Below, piece after piece: positions 6,599 through 14,481 of a DNA stretch of 19,059 bases. The stretch is from CAIJMI01 sp043798445 (GTDB lineage Bacteria > Patescibacteriota > Microgenomatia > UBA10105 > UBA927): assembly GCA_043798445.1 (NCBI GenBank), contig JAZDOQ010000011.1:1-19059 (forward strand). Reading direction: 5' to 3'. Under the pieces are notes generated by a model. That model was not told where the DNA came from and made no database searches. It was given only the letters and a program-made list of their open reading frames with translations. The first letter of the stretch is position 1. Every line of letters begins with the position of its first letter. The translations under genes were made by a program, and so were the position numbers.

Positions 6599-6604
6599 AT
6601 TATA
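6599..6604 (-). promoter_or_regulatory. Candidate -10 box for the transglutaminase operon (possibly leaderless)
   Basis: A perfect TATAAT on the minus strand with six bases between it and the ATG at 6592. If used, transcription would start at or next to the start codon, giving a leaderless mRNA. No good -35 hexamer lies 16-18 bases upstream, so support rests on the -10 and its position. Confidence 0.45.
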
Positions 6605-6638
6605 TCCGATTTATGTTCAATGTTGTAGGTTAGGCTTT

Positions 6639-6652
6639 TATCAAATTTGATA
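6639..6652. promoter_or_regulatory. Perfect 14-bp palindrome between divergent transglutaminase and lexA genes
   Basis: TATCAAATTTGATA is identical on both strands. It lies 24 bases upstream of the lexA -35 box and 35 bases upstream of the -10 of the opposite operon, a usual place for an operator. The regulator is unknown; LexA is one candidate. Confidence 0.45.
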
Positions 6653-6675
6653 CGGTTTGTTTATGGTAAATGCTA

Positions 6676-6704
6676 TTGACGATTCGTGTTTTTTATGGAA
6701 TACT
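6676..6704 (+). promoter_or_regulatory. Candidate sigma70-type promoter of lexA-rsmI
   Basis: A -35 of TTGACG (6676-6681, five of six consensus) and a -10 of AATACT (6699-6704, four of six) are spaced by exactly 17 bases. The lexA ATG is 38 bases beyond the -10. An inverted repeat begins within the -10, which suits a repressed promoter. Confidence 0.6.
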
Positions 6705-6717
6705 ATACTTAATAGTA
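6701..6717. promoter_or_regulatory. lexA: Inverted repeat at the lexA promoter; candidate LexA operator (SOS box)
   Basis: TACTAT-N5-ATAGTA has two perfect 6-bp half sites and overlaps the -10 and the likely transcription start. LexA normally represses its own gene by binding a dyad there. The half site differs from the CTGT/ACAG and GAAC/GTTC boxes of other phyla, as is usual between lineages, so assignment rests on position and symmetry. Confidence 0.5.
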
Positions 6718-6742
6718 ACACGGATTCGGTTCTTATACGACT

Positions 6743-7372
6743 ATGCCAGCAACACTATATCCTAAAGAACGCCAACTCTTAGAGTTTATCACGCAATTCG
6801 TCCAGCGGTATGGGTATGCTCCAACCTTGAAGGAGATGGGAGCGGCTGTTGGTATTGGTTCTGTAGCTACGGTTCATGAACATATCAGCCGGCTTCGTGA
6901 TAAAGGATTTGTTAAAAAACTGGATGGAACAGCGAGGGGTATTGAAATTATCAAAACACAATACCGTGCCGGCTCAACGGAAGCGGCTGTAGAGCTTCCA
7001 ATACTCGGATATATTGCCGCAGGTCAACCGCTTGAGCCGTTTACTGACCCCAATCAATACATGGCAGTTGCGCCTTCTATGATATCGCAGGATAAGGCAA
7101 ATTATGTTCTTCAGGTAAAAGGTGCGTCGATGATTGATGATGGCATTCTTGATGGAGACTATGTTGTCATTCAACACCAACAGGATGCAAAGAATGGCGA
7201 CATTGTTGTCGCGCTTCTTCCGAATGGATTTGCCACATTAAAGCGGATATATTTTGAAAAAGACCGTATTAAACTCATGCCCGCAAATTCACAAATGTCT
7301 CCTATTTTTACGACTCACGTAAAAATTCAGGGTCGAGTCGTTGGTGTCATCAGACGGTACGCTGTATCATAA
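6743..7372 (+). CDS. lexA: LexA SOS repressor/autoprotease
   Basis: A 209-residue LexA of normal length. The N-terminal winged helix (about 4-68) has YGYAPTLKEMGAAVGIGS and ATVHEHISRLRDKGFV. The cleavage site is Ala93-Gly94 in GYIAAGQPLEP, and the S24-type catalytic dyad is Ser129 (KGASMIDDGI) and Lys167 (FATLKRIY). It represses DNA-damage genes until RecA filaments trigger self-cleavage. ATG 6743 is the natural start because it places the protein at family length. It shares a transcript with rsmI, four bases downstream, and is probably self-regulated through the dyad overlapping its promoter. All residues needed for cleavage are present. Confidence 0.95.
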   Translation: MPATLYPKERQLLEFITQFVQRYGYAPTLKEMGAAVGIGSVATVHEHISRLRDKGFVKKLDGTARGIEIIKTQYRAGSTEAAVELPILGYIAAGQPLEPFTDPNQYMAVAPSMISQDKANYVLQVKGASMIDDGILDGDYVVIQHQQDAKNGDIVVALLPNGFATLKRIYFEKDRIKLMPANSQMSPIFTTHVKIQGRVVGVIRRYAVS

Positions 7373-7376
7373 AGAT

Positions 7377-8066
7377 ATGGCAATGTTATTTCTCGTGTCA
7401 ACACCTATTGGCAATATTGAAGATATTTCAATACGTGCTCTAAAAACGCTTTTCTCTGCAAAGATAATCGCATGTGAAGATACAAGACAAACGGGACAAT
7501 TGTTAGCTATTTTAAAAGAACGGTTTCCTGCATTTGTTGGTGATATTACGCCAAAACTTATCGCATATCATGATAAAAATGAAGAAAAACTTGTTCCTGA
7601 ATTAATTTCCATTCTTGAAGCTGGCGCGTCAATAGCGCTAGTCTCTGATGCTGGAACACCGTTAATATCCGACCCGGGATTTAGATTAGTTGCAACTGCG
7701 ATTAAGCGCGGTATCCATGTTATCCCAATTCCCGGAGCATCAGCGATTTTGCCAGCCTTACAGCTAAGTGGATTCCCTGTTCATAGATGGATGTTTATCG
7801 GATATTTTCCGGAGAAGCAAACACACCGTATGAAGCTGCTTGAAGAACTAAAAAAGTCCTCAAATCCATGCACAACAATCTCTTATTGCGCTCCACATAA
7901 GCTTGAAAATACACTTCATGATCTTGAATCTGTGTATGGTAGCGCGAAACGTATCGCGGTTATGAGAGAACTAACGAAAGTTCATGAAAATGTGTGGCGC
8001 GGATCAGTATCAGATGCGCATAAAGCACTACTTGACCCTAAAGGAGAAATTGTTTTGATATTTTAA
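7377..8066 (+). CDS. rsmI: 16S rRNA (cytidine1402-2'-O)-methyltransferase RsmI
   Basis: A 229-residue tetrapyrrole-methylase-fold enzyme that methylates the 2'-hydroxyl of C1402 in the ribosomal P site using S-adenosylmethionine. Signatures in order: FLVSTPIGNIEDIS (5-18), ACEDTRQTGQLL (32-43), AYHDKNE (63-69), LVSDAGTPLISDPG (88-101) and PIPGASAILPAL (117-128). It lacks some of the C-terminal part of the roughly 280-residue E. coli enzyme. The frame is open from 7341, but that overlaps lexA; ATG 7377 (or 7383) starts just before the first conserved strand. Its TAA ends at 8066, immediately next to the stop of the convergent pfkB gene. Confidence 0.93.
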   Translation: MAMLFLVSTPIGNIEDISIRALKTLFSAKIIACEDTRQTGQLLAILKERFPAFVGDITPKLIAYHDKNEEKLVPELISILEAGASIALVSDAGTPLISDPGFRLVATAIKRGIHVIPIPGASAILPALQLSGFPVHRWMFIGYFPEKQTHRMKLLEELKKSSNPCTTISYCAPHKLENTLHDLESVYGSAKRIAVMRELTKVHENVWRGSVSDAHKALLDPKGEIVLIF

Positions 8067-9059
8067 TTACAGGGCTTCTATTGTAACCTTTGCGTTTTCA
8101 AAAATGCGGCTCCAGGAATCGATATCTTTTCGATACAATAATCCCTTCTGTGCACCGACATAGCCGATAACGGATGCTGCATTTATTGTTCCCCATTGTA
8201 ATGCTTGTTCAAACTGAAGACCATTCAAAATTGCAGCAATAAATCCGGAATTAAATGCATCACCTGCACCGGTCTTTTCAATAACCGTCACGGGAAGAAC
8301 AGAGCTTTTTACAAAGGAAGATCCATTCACGGCATACACACCGTTTTCACCATCAGTGATGATGACTGTATGAGGTCCGATAGCGTGTAAGGTTTGGAGG
8401 ACTTCTTTTTCTTTTCCTTGGCTTTCCTGTATGTTGCTAAAAATTTCCGCTTCTTTTCGATTTACAAATAACACATTCGTTCGTGCTATTACTAAACGAA
8501 TATCATCTGGATTTGCACGTGTTTGAAGGCTTCCCGGATTAAACATGAGCGTTATGCCAGGGTTTTCCGTTAAGTGAAACATAAGATCTTTATAAAACGG
8601 CAAAAACCGTTCTCCCATAGAGGTGAGATACACGTAAGAATATAATGCAGCCTGTTTTTGATACACATATACTTTTGGTGCGTGATAAGTGAATATCGTT
8701 CGTTCTCCTTGATACGAAATAATTGTTGAGTAATTTGATGCCGCTCCGGGTTGCATGGTCACATATTTCGTATCAACCTGTGCGTGTTGTAGGTGCTCGT
8801 ATATAAGCGTACTGACGCTGTCAGATCCGATTGTTGTAAAAATGGATGCAGGAATATCAAGACGTCTGAGTCCGACAGAAACATTAGCTGCATTTCCGCC
8901 GGTAAAAAATTCGAGATGATCAACCGGAATTTTATCGCCATAGGAAAAACAGATATATTTTTCCTGCGCTTTCATTTGGCAGAGTGTTTCACCAGCCTCC
9001 GGTGTCAAAAAAACATCAATCGCAACATCGCCAATGACTAATATTGATTTATTGTTCAT
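8067..9059 (-). CDS. PfkB/ribokinase-family sugar kinase
   Basis: A 330-residue PfkB-family kinase. It has the N-terminal SILVIGDVAIDVFL (5-18), the sugar-binding GGNAANVSVGLRRL (54-67), and the C-terminal anion-hole/catalytic EKTGAGDAFNSGF with Asp267 as the base. The usual DTTGAGD is EKTGAGD here. Family members phosphorylate ribose, fructose, fructose-6-P, adenosine and others, and motifs do not distinguish them. Position directly after FBP aldolase (11-base overlap) makes a 6-phosphofructokinase-like role attractive, but that is inference. The frame extends to 9131, but ATG 9059 begins at the conserved strand and is a coupled start inside the aldolase end. It is the last gene of the carbon operon. 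Confidence 0.87.
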   Translation of the reverse strand: MNNKSILVIGDVAIDVFLTPEAGETLCQMKAQEKYICFSYGDKIPVDHLEFFTGGNAANVSVGLRRLDIPASIFTTIGSDSVSTLIYEHLQHAQVDTKYVTMQPGAASNYSTIISYQGERTIFTYHAPKVYVYQKQAALYSYVYLTSMGERFLPFYKDLMFHLTENPGITLMFNPGSLQTRANPDDIRLVIARTNVLFVNRKEAEIFSNIQESQGKEKEVLQTLHAIGPHTVIITDGENGVYAVNGSSFVKSSVLPVTVIEKTGAGDAFNSGFIAAILNGLQFEQALQWGTINAASVIGYVGAQKGLLYRKDIDSWSRIFENAKVTIEAL

Positions 9060-9807
9060 AGATAATTGCTGCTGCTTTTTTGGAAAGTCCGATCGGATCA
9101 GGAGATTGCCAGATATTTCTTCCAACGGCAAATCCAGACACCCCGGTAGTCATGCATTCACGAATTTCACCGAGGAATGCCTCTTCCGTTTTTTTATTTC
9201 CGCCTTGAACAAGTACGCCGGTTTTACCGGCTGATTGAACAACCCATTTGAAGGATTCAATGTCTCCGCTATATGACAATTTAACAAAATCAGCGCCGAG
9301 TTCTAATGAAAGTCTTGCTGCATAAGCAAGAACGTCCCTGGATGTTTCTTTTCCAGCAACCTGTTTACCGCGGGGATATGCCCACATAACAACGACAAGT
9401 CCGTGTTCATGCGCTTCGTCTTCAACCTGACTAAATTCTTTCATCATGGCAGCTTCATGCTCACTGCCGATATATATGGTATACCCAACTGCTTTAGCTC
9501 CAAGGCGAATTGCTTCTTTTACAGAACACAACTGCGGACTATATGGTTCTTCACCTGCGTGAAATGCTGTTTTACCGTTTAGTTTAATACACAGCGGTGT
9601 TGTGTCTTTTTTTGGGTCGTAATAGCTTTGCGCAATGCCTTCATGAAAAATGATACCCGAATAAACTCCTGAGGATCTGGCTATATCAAGAATATACTGC
9701 GGGTCGACGTTTTTTTCATTAAAATCTGTTGGACCATGTTCAAACCCCTGATCGTACGCAAGTAAAAAAACTTTATTGTTCTTCGTTATGATTGAACGAT
9801 CGGCCAT
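9049..9807 (-). CDS. fba: Class I fructose-bisphosphate aldolase, DhnA/archaeal type
   Basis: A 252-residue TIM-barrel aldolase of the DhnA/FbaB group, which cleaves or forms fructose-1,6-bisphosphate through a Schiff base. Visible motifs are LLAYDQGFEHGPTDF (15-29), VVVMWAYPRGK (138-148) with the tyrosine that serves as acid/base in the archaeal enzyme (Tyr144), and ADFVKLSYSGD (172-182) with Schiff-base Lys176. The C-terminal phosphate-binding segments are LVQGGNKK and GVSGFAVGRNIWQ. The start sits 4 bases after the enolase stop and no Shine-Dalgarno is visible, so it is probably coupled. Some related enzymes make deoxy-sugar precursors instead; the glycolytic neighbours favour FBP aldolase. 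Confidence 0.9.
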   Translation of the reverse strand: MADRSIITKNNKVFLLAYDQGFEHGPTDFNEKNVDPQYILDIARSSGVYSGIIFHEGIAQSYYDPKKDTTPLCIKLNGKTAFHAGEEPYSPQLCSVKEAIRLGAKAVGYTIYIGSEHEAAMMKEFSQVEDEAHEHGLVVVMWAYPRGKQVAGKETSRDVLAYAARLSLELGADFVKLSYSGDIESFKWVVQSAGKTGVLVQGGNKKTEEAFLGEIRECMTTGVSGFAVGRNIWQSPDPIGLSKKAAAIIYEQ

Positions 9808-9811
9808 ATAG

Positions 9812-11092
9812 TTATATATTTGTGAGTTGCGCCGCTAGTTCAAGTAAGCGGTTATATTTCGCAACCCGCTCTCCACGCGCGGGAGCCCCAAACTTTACAT
9901 AATCAGCCTGAACTGCAACACTTAAGTCCGCTAAGAATGTATCATTTGTTTCGCCGGACCTGTGCGATATGATACATTTCATATCGTTCTTTTTTGCTGT
10001 CGCTATCACGTCAAAAACCTCTGTTAACGTACCAACGCGGCTTGGCTTGATCAATATTGCAGAACACGCTTTTTCTATAATTGCGCGTTCAAGCCGTGTT
10101 TTGTTTGTTGCGAGTAAATCATCTGCAGCGATAATTGTATCTTTATCCATCTCCTTTGTAATAGTGGTCCAGCCAGCCCAATCATCTTCTTCAAGGGGGT
10201 CTTCAAGATATAACACGTGATACTTTGTATGAATGTCTTTCAGATATTGAATAAAGTCTTTTGCTGAATATGCAGTTGCTCTGTCTTTAATGAGATAGCC
10301 CTGCACGGTTTTAAATAATGTGGCAGCAAGATCTAAACCCAAAAATGCATCAATACCGAATTGATACGGAGATGCTTTAATTGCTTCAAGGACTATTTCT
10401 ATTGCGTCCGTGTTTGTAAATAAATTTGGTGTAAATCCGCCTTCATCACCAACGGCGTGCCCCGCATTCCTGAATGCGAGTATCTTTTTTGTGGCATGGT
10501 AAATTTCTACACCCATTTGATATGCCTCAGGAAATGATTTATTTGATGCTGGGATTATTTGAAATTCCTGAAAGTTTAAATTCCCTGCACCATGCTTTCC
10601 ACCGTTTATGATATTAAAAATTGGTATTGGGATTCGTTTGATTTGGATCTGAGTGTATTGATTAAATACAGCGTTCAGATATGTATGAAGAGGAACGAGC
10701 CGCGCATTCGCCGCAGCAACAGCGATAGCCTGCGATACCGTTAACATAGTATTCGCTCCAAATTTGGTCTTTGTCGCCGTTCCATCAAGTTCAATCATTG
10801 TTTTATCAACAAGTGACTGATCATCAGCAGACTTTCCGCGAAGCGCTTGTGAAACTACTGTGTTAATGAGAGAAACAGCATTTGCTACACCCATGCCGTC
10901 AAACCGATTGGGATCACCATCACGAAGTTCAGCAGCATCAAATTTTCCGATAGCCATACCTGTAGAGACAGAGGACGTACCTCTGTATCCGCTGTTTAAC
11001 ACAACCGTTGTTTCAATTGTTGGAATAGCCCGGGAATTAATTATTTCTCGTGCATATATGCCGTATATAGTGGTATCTATCGGTACTGCCAT
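9812..11092 (-). CDS. eno: Enolase with a divergent substrate-loop
   Basis: A 426-residue enolase, interconverting 2-phosphoglycerate and PEP. Residues matching the yeast active site are present: His167 (NGGKHGAG), Glu176 (FQEFQ), Glu217 (VGDEGGF), metal ligands Asp254 (LGLDLA), Glu297 (LEDPLEEDDW) and Asp324 (AADDLLATN), Lys349 (LIKPSRVGT), His377 with SHRSGET, and Lys400 (VKFGAPARGER). The mobile loop normally reading PSGASTG is STGMAIG (43-49), so the serine that helps bind the second magnesium (Ser39 in yeast) is Ala47. SRGNPT is SRAIPT and KVNQIGT is KPSRVGT. It sits between ppsA (6 bases) and aldolase. It is either a functional lineage variant or a changed-specificity paralogue. Confidence 0.9.
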   Translation of the reverse strand: MAVPIDTTIYGIYAREIINSRAIPTIETTVVLNSGYRGTSSVSTGMAIGKFDAAELRDGDPNRFDGMGVANAVSLINTVVSQALRGKSADDQSLVDKTMIELDGTATKTKFGANTMLTVSQAIAVAAANARLVPLHTYLNAVFNQYTQIQIKRIPIPIFNIINGGKHGAGNLNFQEFQIIPASNKSFPEAYQMGVEIYHATKKILAFRNAGHAVGDEGGFTPNLFTNTDAIEIVLEAIKASPYQFGIDAFLGLDLAATLFKTVQGYLIKDRATAYSAKDFIQYLKDIHTKYHVLYLEDPLEEDDWAGWTTITKEMDKDTIIAADDLLATNKTRLERAIIEKACSAILIKPSRVGTLTEVFDVIATAKKNDMKCIISHRSGETNDTFLADLSVAVQADYVKFGAPARGERVAKYNRLLELAAQLTNI

Positions 11093-11098
11093 ATGTCT

Positions 11099-13366
11099 TT
11101 ATTTACCTTTGGCTACTAAGCGCCGTTCAGCGTGTGCAATTGTTTCACGAACGTGATCAACTGCATCAGGATTAATTGATACGCTTGTTATTCCCCAGGA
11201 AACTAATTTTTCGACTAAATTAGGATAATCAGAAGGTGCTTGACCACAGATGGAAACAGTTACGTTTCGTTTTATACATGTTTTAATGGTTTTTTCAATT
11301 GCCCATAACACAGATGGATCCTGTTCATTAAATTGCTTAGCAACTTCACTATTATCCCGGTCTGTTCCCATAATGAGCATTGTTAGGTCATTGGAACCAA
11401 TGGAGACGCCGTCCATACCAACATCTAGAAATTCGTCAAGACGAATAACGTTGGTCGGAATTTCAACCATAAGAAAAAGTTTAAAGTTTGATGATCGTGT
11501 CAATCCAGCTGAAGCCATAATTTGTTTAACTCGAAGTAGCTCCTCAGGAGACCGGACAAACGGAATCATAAACCAAAGATTTTTTAAGCGGTGTTTATTC
11601 CGCACTTGTTTGATTGCTTCAAGCTCCATTTCAAAAACCTGTTTATCTGCTATATATCTGGCTGCTCCCCGAAATCCAAGCATGGGATTTGATTCTTCCG
11701 GTTCGTACTCGTTTCCGCCTTTCAAACTGCGATATTCATTGGTTTTAAAATCAGTTGCCCGATAAATGACCGGGCGCGGTGAAAATGCTTTGCAAAACGT
11801 GGCTAGCTGGTCACTTAACGTATCAATAAATATACGTTCCTTATGATCTGCAATGAGTTTCTTTGGATGCGTTCCAATACCGGCAATCATAAATTCAGCA
11901 CGAAGAAGGCCAACGCCGTCAACGTCCATGCGTGCTATTGCAGCAGCCCGCTCTGGCTCAGCGAGATTAACATATACCTTTGTTGCGGTTTTGATATGTT
12001 TCATTTGAGCAATTGGAGTTTTTAAGGAACTTGCTGTCACTGCACCTTTTGAAATCACGCCTGTTGAACCGTTTACGGTAATAATCATGTCGTTTTTCAC
12101 CTTTGTCATAATCCCTTCCGTCCCAACAACGGCAGGTATTCCTAATTCCCTTGAAACTATAGCAGCGTGTGATGTTCGTCCGCCTCGTTCCGTCACAATT
12201 GCGGATGCTTTCTTCATTGCGGGCACATAATCTGGATTAGTTTGTTCTGCTACCAGGATATCACCGTGTTGAATTTTTCCTATTTCTTTTGCGCTTTGGA
12301 GAATTTTTACCGGTCCTGATGAAATACCGGGACTTGCTGGATCACCCTCGGCAATAATATCTTGTGCTCTTACCGTCGAGCTGACAGCATTTTCTGACTT
12401 CATTCCAATGGTGGTCACTGGACGCGTCTGCACAATGTATATTTTGTTTTTTTCGATAGCCCATTCACTGTCCTGTGGGAAATAGTAGTGAGCCTCTAAA
12501 CGTTTACCTAGATCGGCCAGTGCGAGGATTTGCTTATCCGTTAATTTATTTTTTTCTCCTGTTTTTTTTGAAAGTGCTTGAACGACATTTTTCCCATTTT
12601 TCCGATACATCATTTTTTCCTGTGTTTTTGCAATCTTTTTAATGATGTCATTTGATTTTTTATCTACTTCATAATGATCAGGTGTCACCATACCCTGTAC
12701 AATCATTTCTCCCAGACCGTAGATTGCCTCAATGACGATATGTTCCTTGTTGTTGGTCACCGGATCGATGGTGAACATAATACCCGACATATCAGATGCA
12801 ACCATTTTTTGGACTGGAACTGCGATGCCAACGAGAAAGTGATCAAAATGATTCGTCTGACGGTAAAAAATAGCGCGTTGGGTAAAAAGTGACGCCCAAC
12901 ACGAACGAATTTTTTCAAGCAAATTTGCCTCGCCTTTTACATTCAAAAATGTTTCCTGTTGTCCTGCAAATGAAGCATTTGGTAAATCCTCTGCCGTTGC
13001 AGAAGAACGCACCGCAACGAGTGGATGTTTAAACATGCCTTTTTCTAAATGAAAATATGCTTGAAATATTTTGGTTGCAATTTCTTTTGGTATTGGCGCG
13101 TGCTCTATGATATATCGTACTTTTTTTGAAGCTTCTTCTAAATCTTTCGAATTACCAACATCCAAACCATCAAGTGCGGAAACAATCTTATCCCTCAGAT
13201 TATTTTCATCAAGGAAGTAGTAATACGCTTCAGCAGTGACAATAAACCCGTTGGGTACAGGAAATCCTGACCTCGTCATTTCACCTAAGTTTGCCCCCTT
13301 GCCGCCGACAAGGGAAATGTCTTCTTTTCCAACATCACGAAACCATACAACGAATTTTTTCGCCAT
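11099..13366 (-). CDS. ppsA: Phosphoenolpyruvate synthase (pyruvate, water dikinase)
   Basis: A 755-residue, full-length PEP synthase: pyruvate + ATP + water to PEP + AMP + phosphate. The N-terminal ATP-grasp domain (about 1-330) begins VGGKGANLGEMTRSGFPVP (20-38) and has VAVRSSATAEDLP (117-129). The mobile domain carries phospho-histidine His400 in TERGGRTSHAAIV, and the C-terminal pyruvate barrel has GVSIGSNDLTML and active Cys707 in SICGQAPSD. The length is slightly below E. coli PpsA (about 790). It is preceded by a 44-base gap, the largest in this operon, with a weak promoter-like pair. With enolase downstream it suggests gluconeogenic flow from pyruvate, although reversibility in CPR is unknown. 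Confidence 0.95.
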   Translation of the reverse strand: MAKKFVVWFRDVGKEDISLVGGKGANLGEMTRSGFPVPNGFIVTAEAYYYFLDENNLRDKIVSALDGLDVGNSKDLEEASKKVRYIIEHAPIPKEIATKIFQAYFHLEKGMFKHPLVAVRSSATAEDLPNASFAGQQETFLNVKGEANLLEKIRSCWASLFTQRAIFYRQTNHFDHFLVGIAVPVQKMVASDMSGIMFTIDPVTNNKEHIVIEAIYGLGEMIVQGMVTPDHYEVDKKSNDIIKKIAKTQEKMMYRKNGKNVVQALSKKTGEKNKLTDKQILALADLGKRLEAHYYFPQDSEWAIEKNKIYIVQTRPVTTIGMKSENAVSSTVRAQDIIAEGDPASPGISSGPVKILQSAKEIGKIQHGDILVAEQTNPDYVPAMKKASAIVTERGGRTSHAAIVSRELGIPAVVGTEGIMTKVKNDMIITVNGSTGVISKGAVTASSLKTPIAQMKHIKTATKVYVNLAEPERAAAIARMDVDGVGLLRAEFMIAGIGTHPKKLIADHKERIFIDTLSDQLATFCKAFSPRPVIYRATDFKTNEYRSLKGGNEYEPEESNPMLGFRGAARYIADKQVFEMELEAIKQVRNKHRLKNLWFMIPFVRSPEELLRVKQIMASAGLTRSSNFKLFLMVEIPTNVIRLDEFLDVGMDGVSIGSNDLTMLIMGTDRDNSEVAKQFNEQDPSVLWAIEKTIKTCIKRNVTVSICGQAPSDYPNLVEKLVSWGITSVSINPDAVDHVRETIAHAERRLVAKGK

Positions 13367-13372
13367 ATTTTT

Positions 13373-13401
13373 AGTATGCGGAAACTTAACGGAGGATGCA
13401 A
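13373..13401 (-). promoter_or_regulatory. Weak candidate internal promoter upstream of ppsA
   Basis: On the minus strand TTGCAT (13396-13401) and CATACT (13373-13378) are spaced by 17 bases, and the -10 ends six bases before the ppsA ATG. Matches to consensus are only partial. The position in the one sizeable gap of the operon is the main support. Confidence 0.3.
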
Positions 13402-13410
13402 GTCCTTTGC

Positions 13411-14481
13411 TTATTTTCCAAGCTGCGCCTTAAAGTAATCCACCCACGGAATGGCTACCGGGTCTGTATCATAACGCATCGCAAGATAAAAGGTTGTATA
13501 TCCAGCAAGGACGTAGCCTTCCAATATCTGAGATAACTTGTCAGAACCGGTAAACATAATTGATTTAGTCCCTACGTGTTGCTGTGCAACAACATCCTTT
13601 GTGATCGCAAATCGTTTTTGGATTTTCGATTGATAGAGTGGTGATTCCAGGAATACAAACATACCATTTGTATGAAGTGTTTCAGGATGCTTCAATCCCT
13701 CAAGCAAATGATGATTGAGTTCTGGAATATACCGGAAATCTGAAATACTTTTTGCGGTTTCATTCATCTGATTGGCAAATCCATTTACAAACCCACGCAT
13801 GAACTCAGCAGCGACAAAAAAGACGTGTTTCTCTTTCAACTCGAGTGCTAATTGCTTTGCTGGATTTTTGGTTGTTTCAACGCTTCCGTTCATGGATGCG
13901 CCGACAGTTCTACTGAAAGCTATCGATTTTGACACCTCTTCATCTGTAATTGACAAAAACCCAAGATTCTTAAGAAATGCTATATGAGCCATTAACAAAT
14001 AGCCGCCGCCAATTCGTGGTTGACCGCATGGATTTTTAACAGCATCAAATTGATAATGAGGACAATTATTTTTTTTAAGGAGATCGATAACTCCTCCGCC
14101 AAAGGCAATACCGGCTATTTTTGCCTTTCTCTCTATTGCTTGCATGCCACACGAAATGACTTCTTCTGTTGTTCCTGAATAGGATGATAATATGACGAGT
14201 GTTTGTTCATTCACATAGCCTGGTAGATCATATCCATCAATAATTTCATAGGGAATAGATATTTTATCTTGATACAATTCTTTTACCGTTCGCGGAGTGA
14301 ACCGTGATCCGCCCATGCCACAGACAACGATATTTTTAACTTGCTTAAATTCATCAGGAAATGTGACCGCAGATGCTTCCTTCCATGACGCTTCACACTG
14401 ATCAGGAAACATACCAATAGAACCAAAAACGTTAGAAGGATCAAGTTTTGTGATTGCTGTATTGTCGTCAAGGTTTTGCAT
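13411..14481 (-). CDS. Bifunctional phosphoglucose/phosphomannose isomerase family protein
   Basis: A 356-residue SIS-domain isomerase of the PGI/PMI family, which interconverts fructose-6-P with glucose-6-P and mannose-6-P. Features: IVVCGMGGS (51-59), SSYSGTTEEVI phosphate loop (99-109), GQPRIGGGY (153-161, Arg156), NQMNETAKSIS with the catalytic glutamate Glu241, and ELNHHLLEG (254-262) with His257. The first loop reads GMGGSRFTP where relatives have GMGGSAIGG or similar, and NHNEI is NHHLL. AAGGAG lies four bases before the ATG, which overlaps the end of the IMPase gene by 14 bases. It supplies hexose-6-phosphates to the mutase encoded upstream. Confidence 0.88.
   Translation of the reverse strand: MQNLDDNTAITKLDPSNVFGSIGMFPDQCEASWKEASAVTFPDEFKQVKNIVVCGMGGSRFTPRTVKELYQDKISIPYEIIDGYDLPGYVNEQTLVILSSYSGTTEEVISCGMQAIERKAKIAGIAFGGGVIDLLKKNNCPHYQFDAVKNPCGQPRIGGGYLLMAHIAFLKNLGFLSITDEEVSKSIAFSRTVGASMNGSVETTKNPAKQLALELKEKHVFFVAAEFMRGFVNGFANQMNETAKSISDFRYIPELNHHLLEGLKHPETLHTNGMFVFLESPLYQSKIQKRFAITKDVVAQQHVGTKSIMFTGSDKLSQILEGYVLAGYTTFYLAMRYDTDPVAIPWVDYFKAQLGK

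Noticed and set aside
11250..11765. 171-residue plus-strand frame opposite ppsA
   Set aside because: It lies opposite the conserved pyruvate-binding barrel of ppsA and has shadow-like composition.
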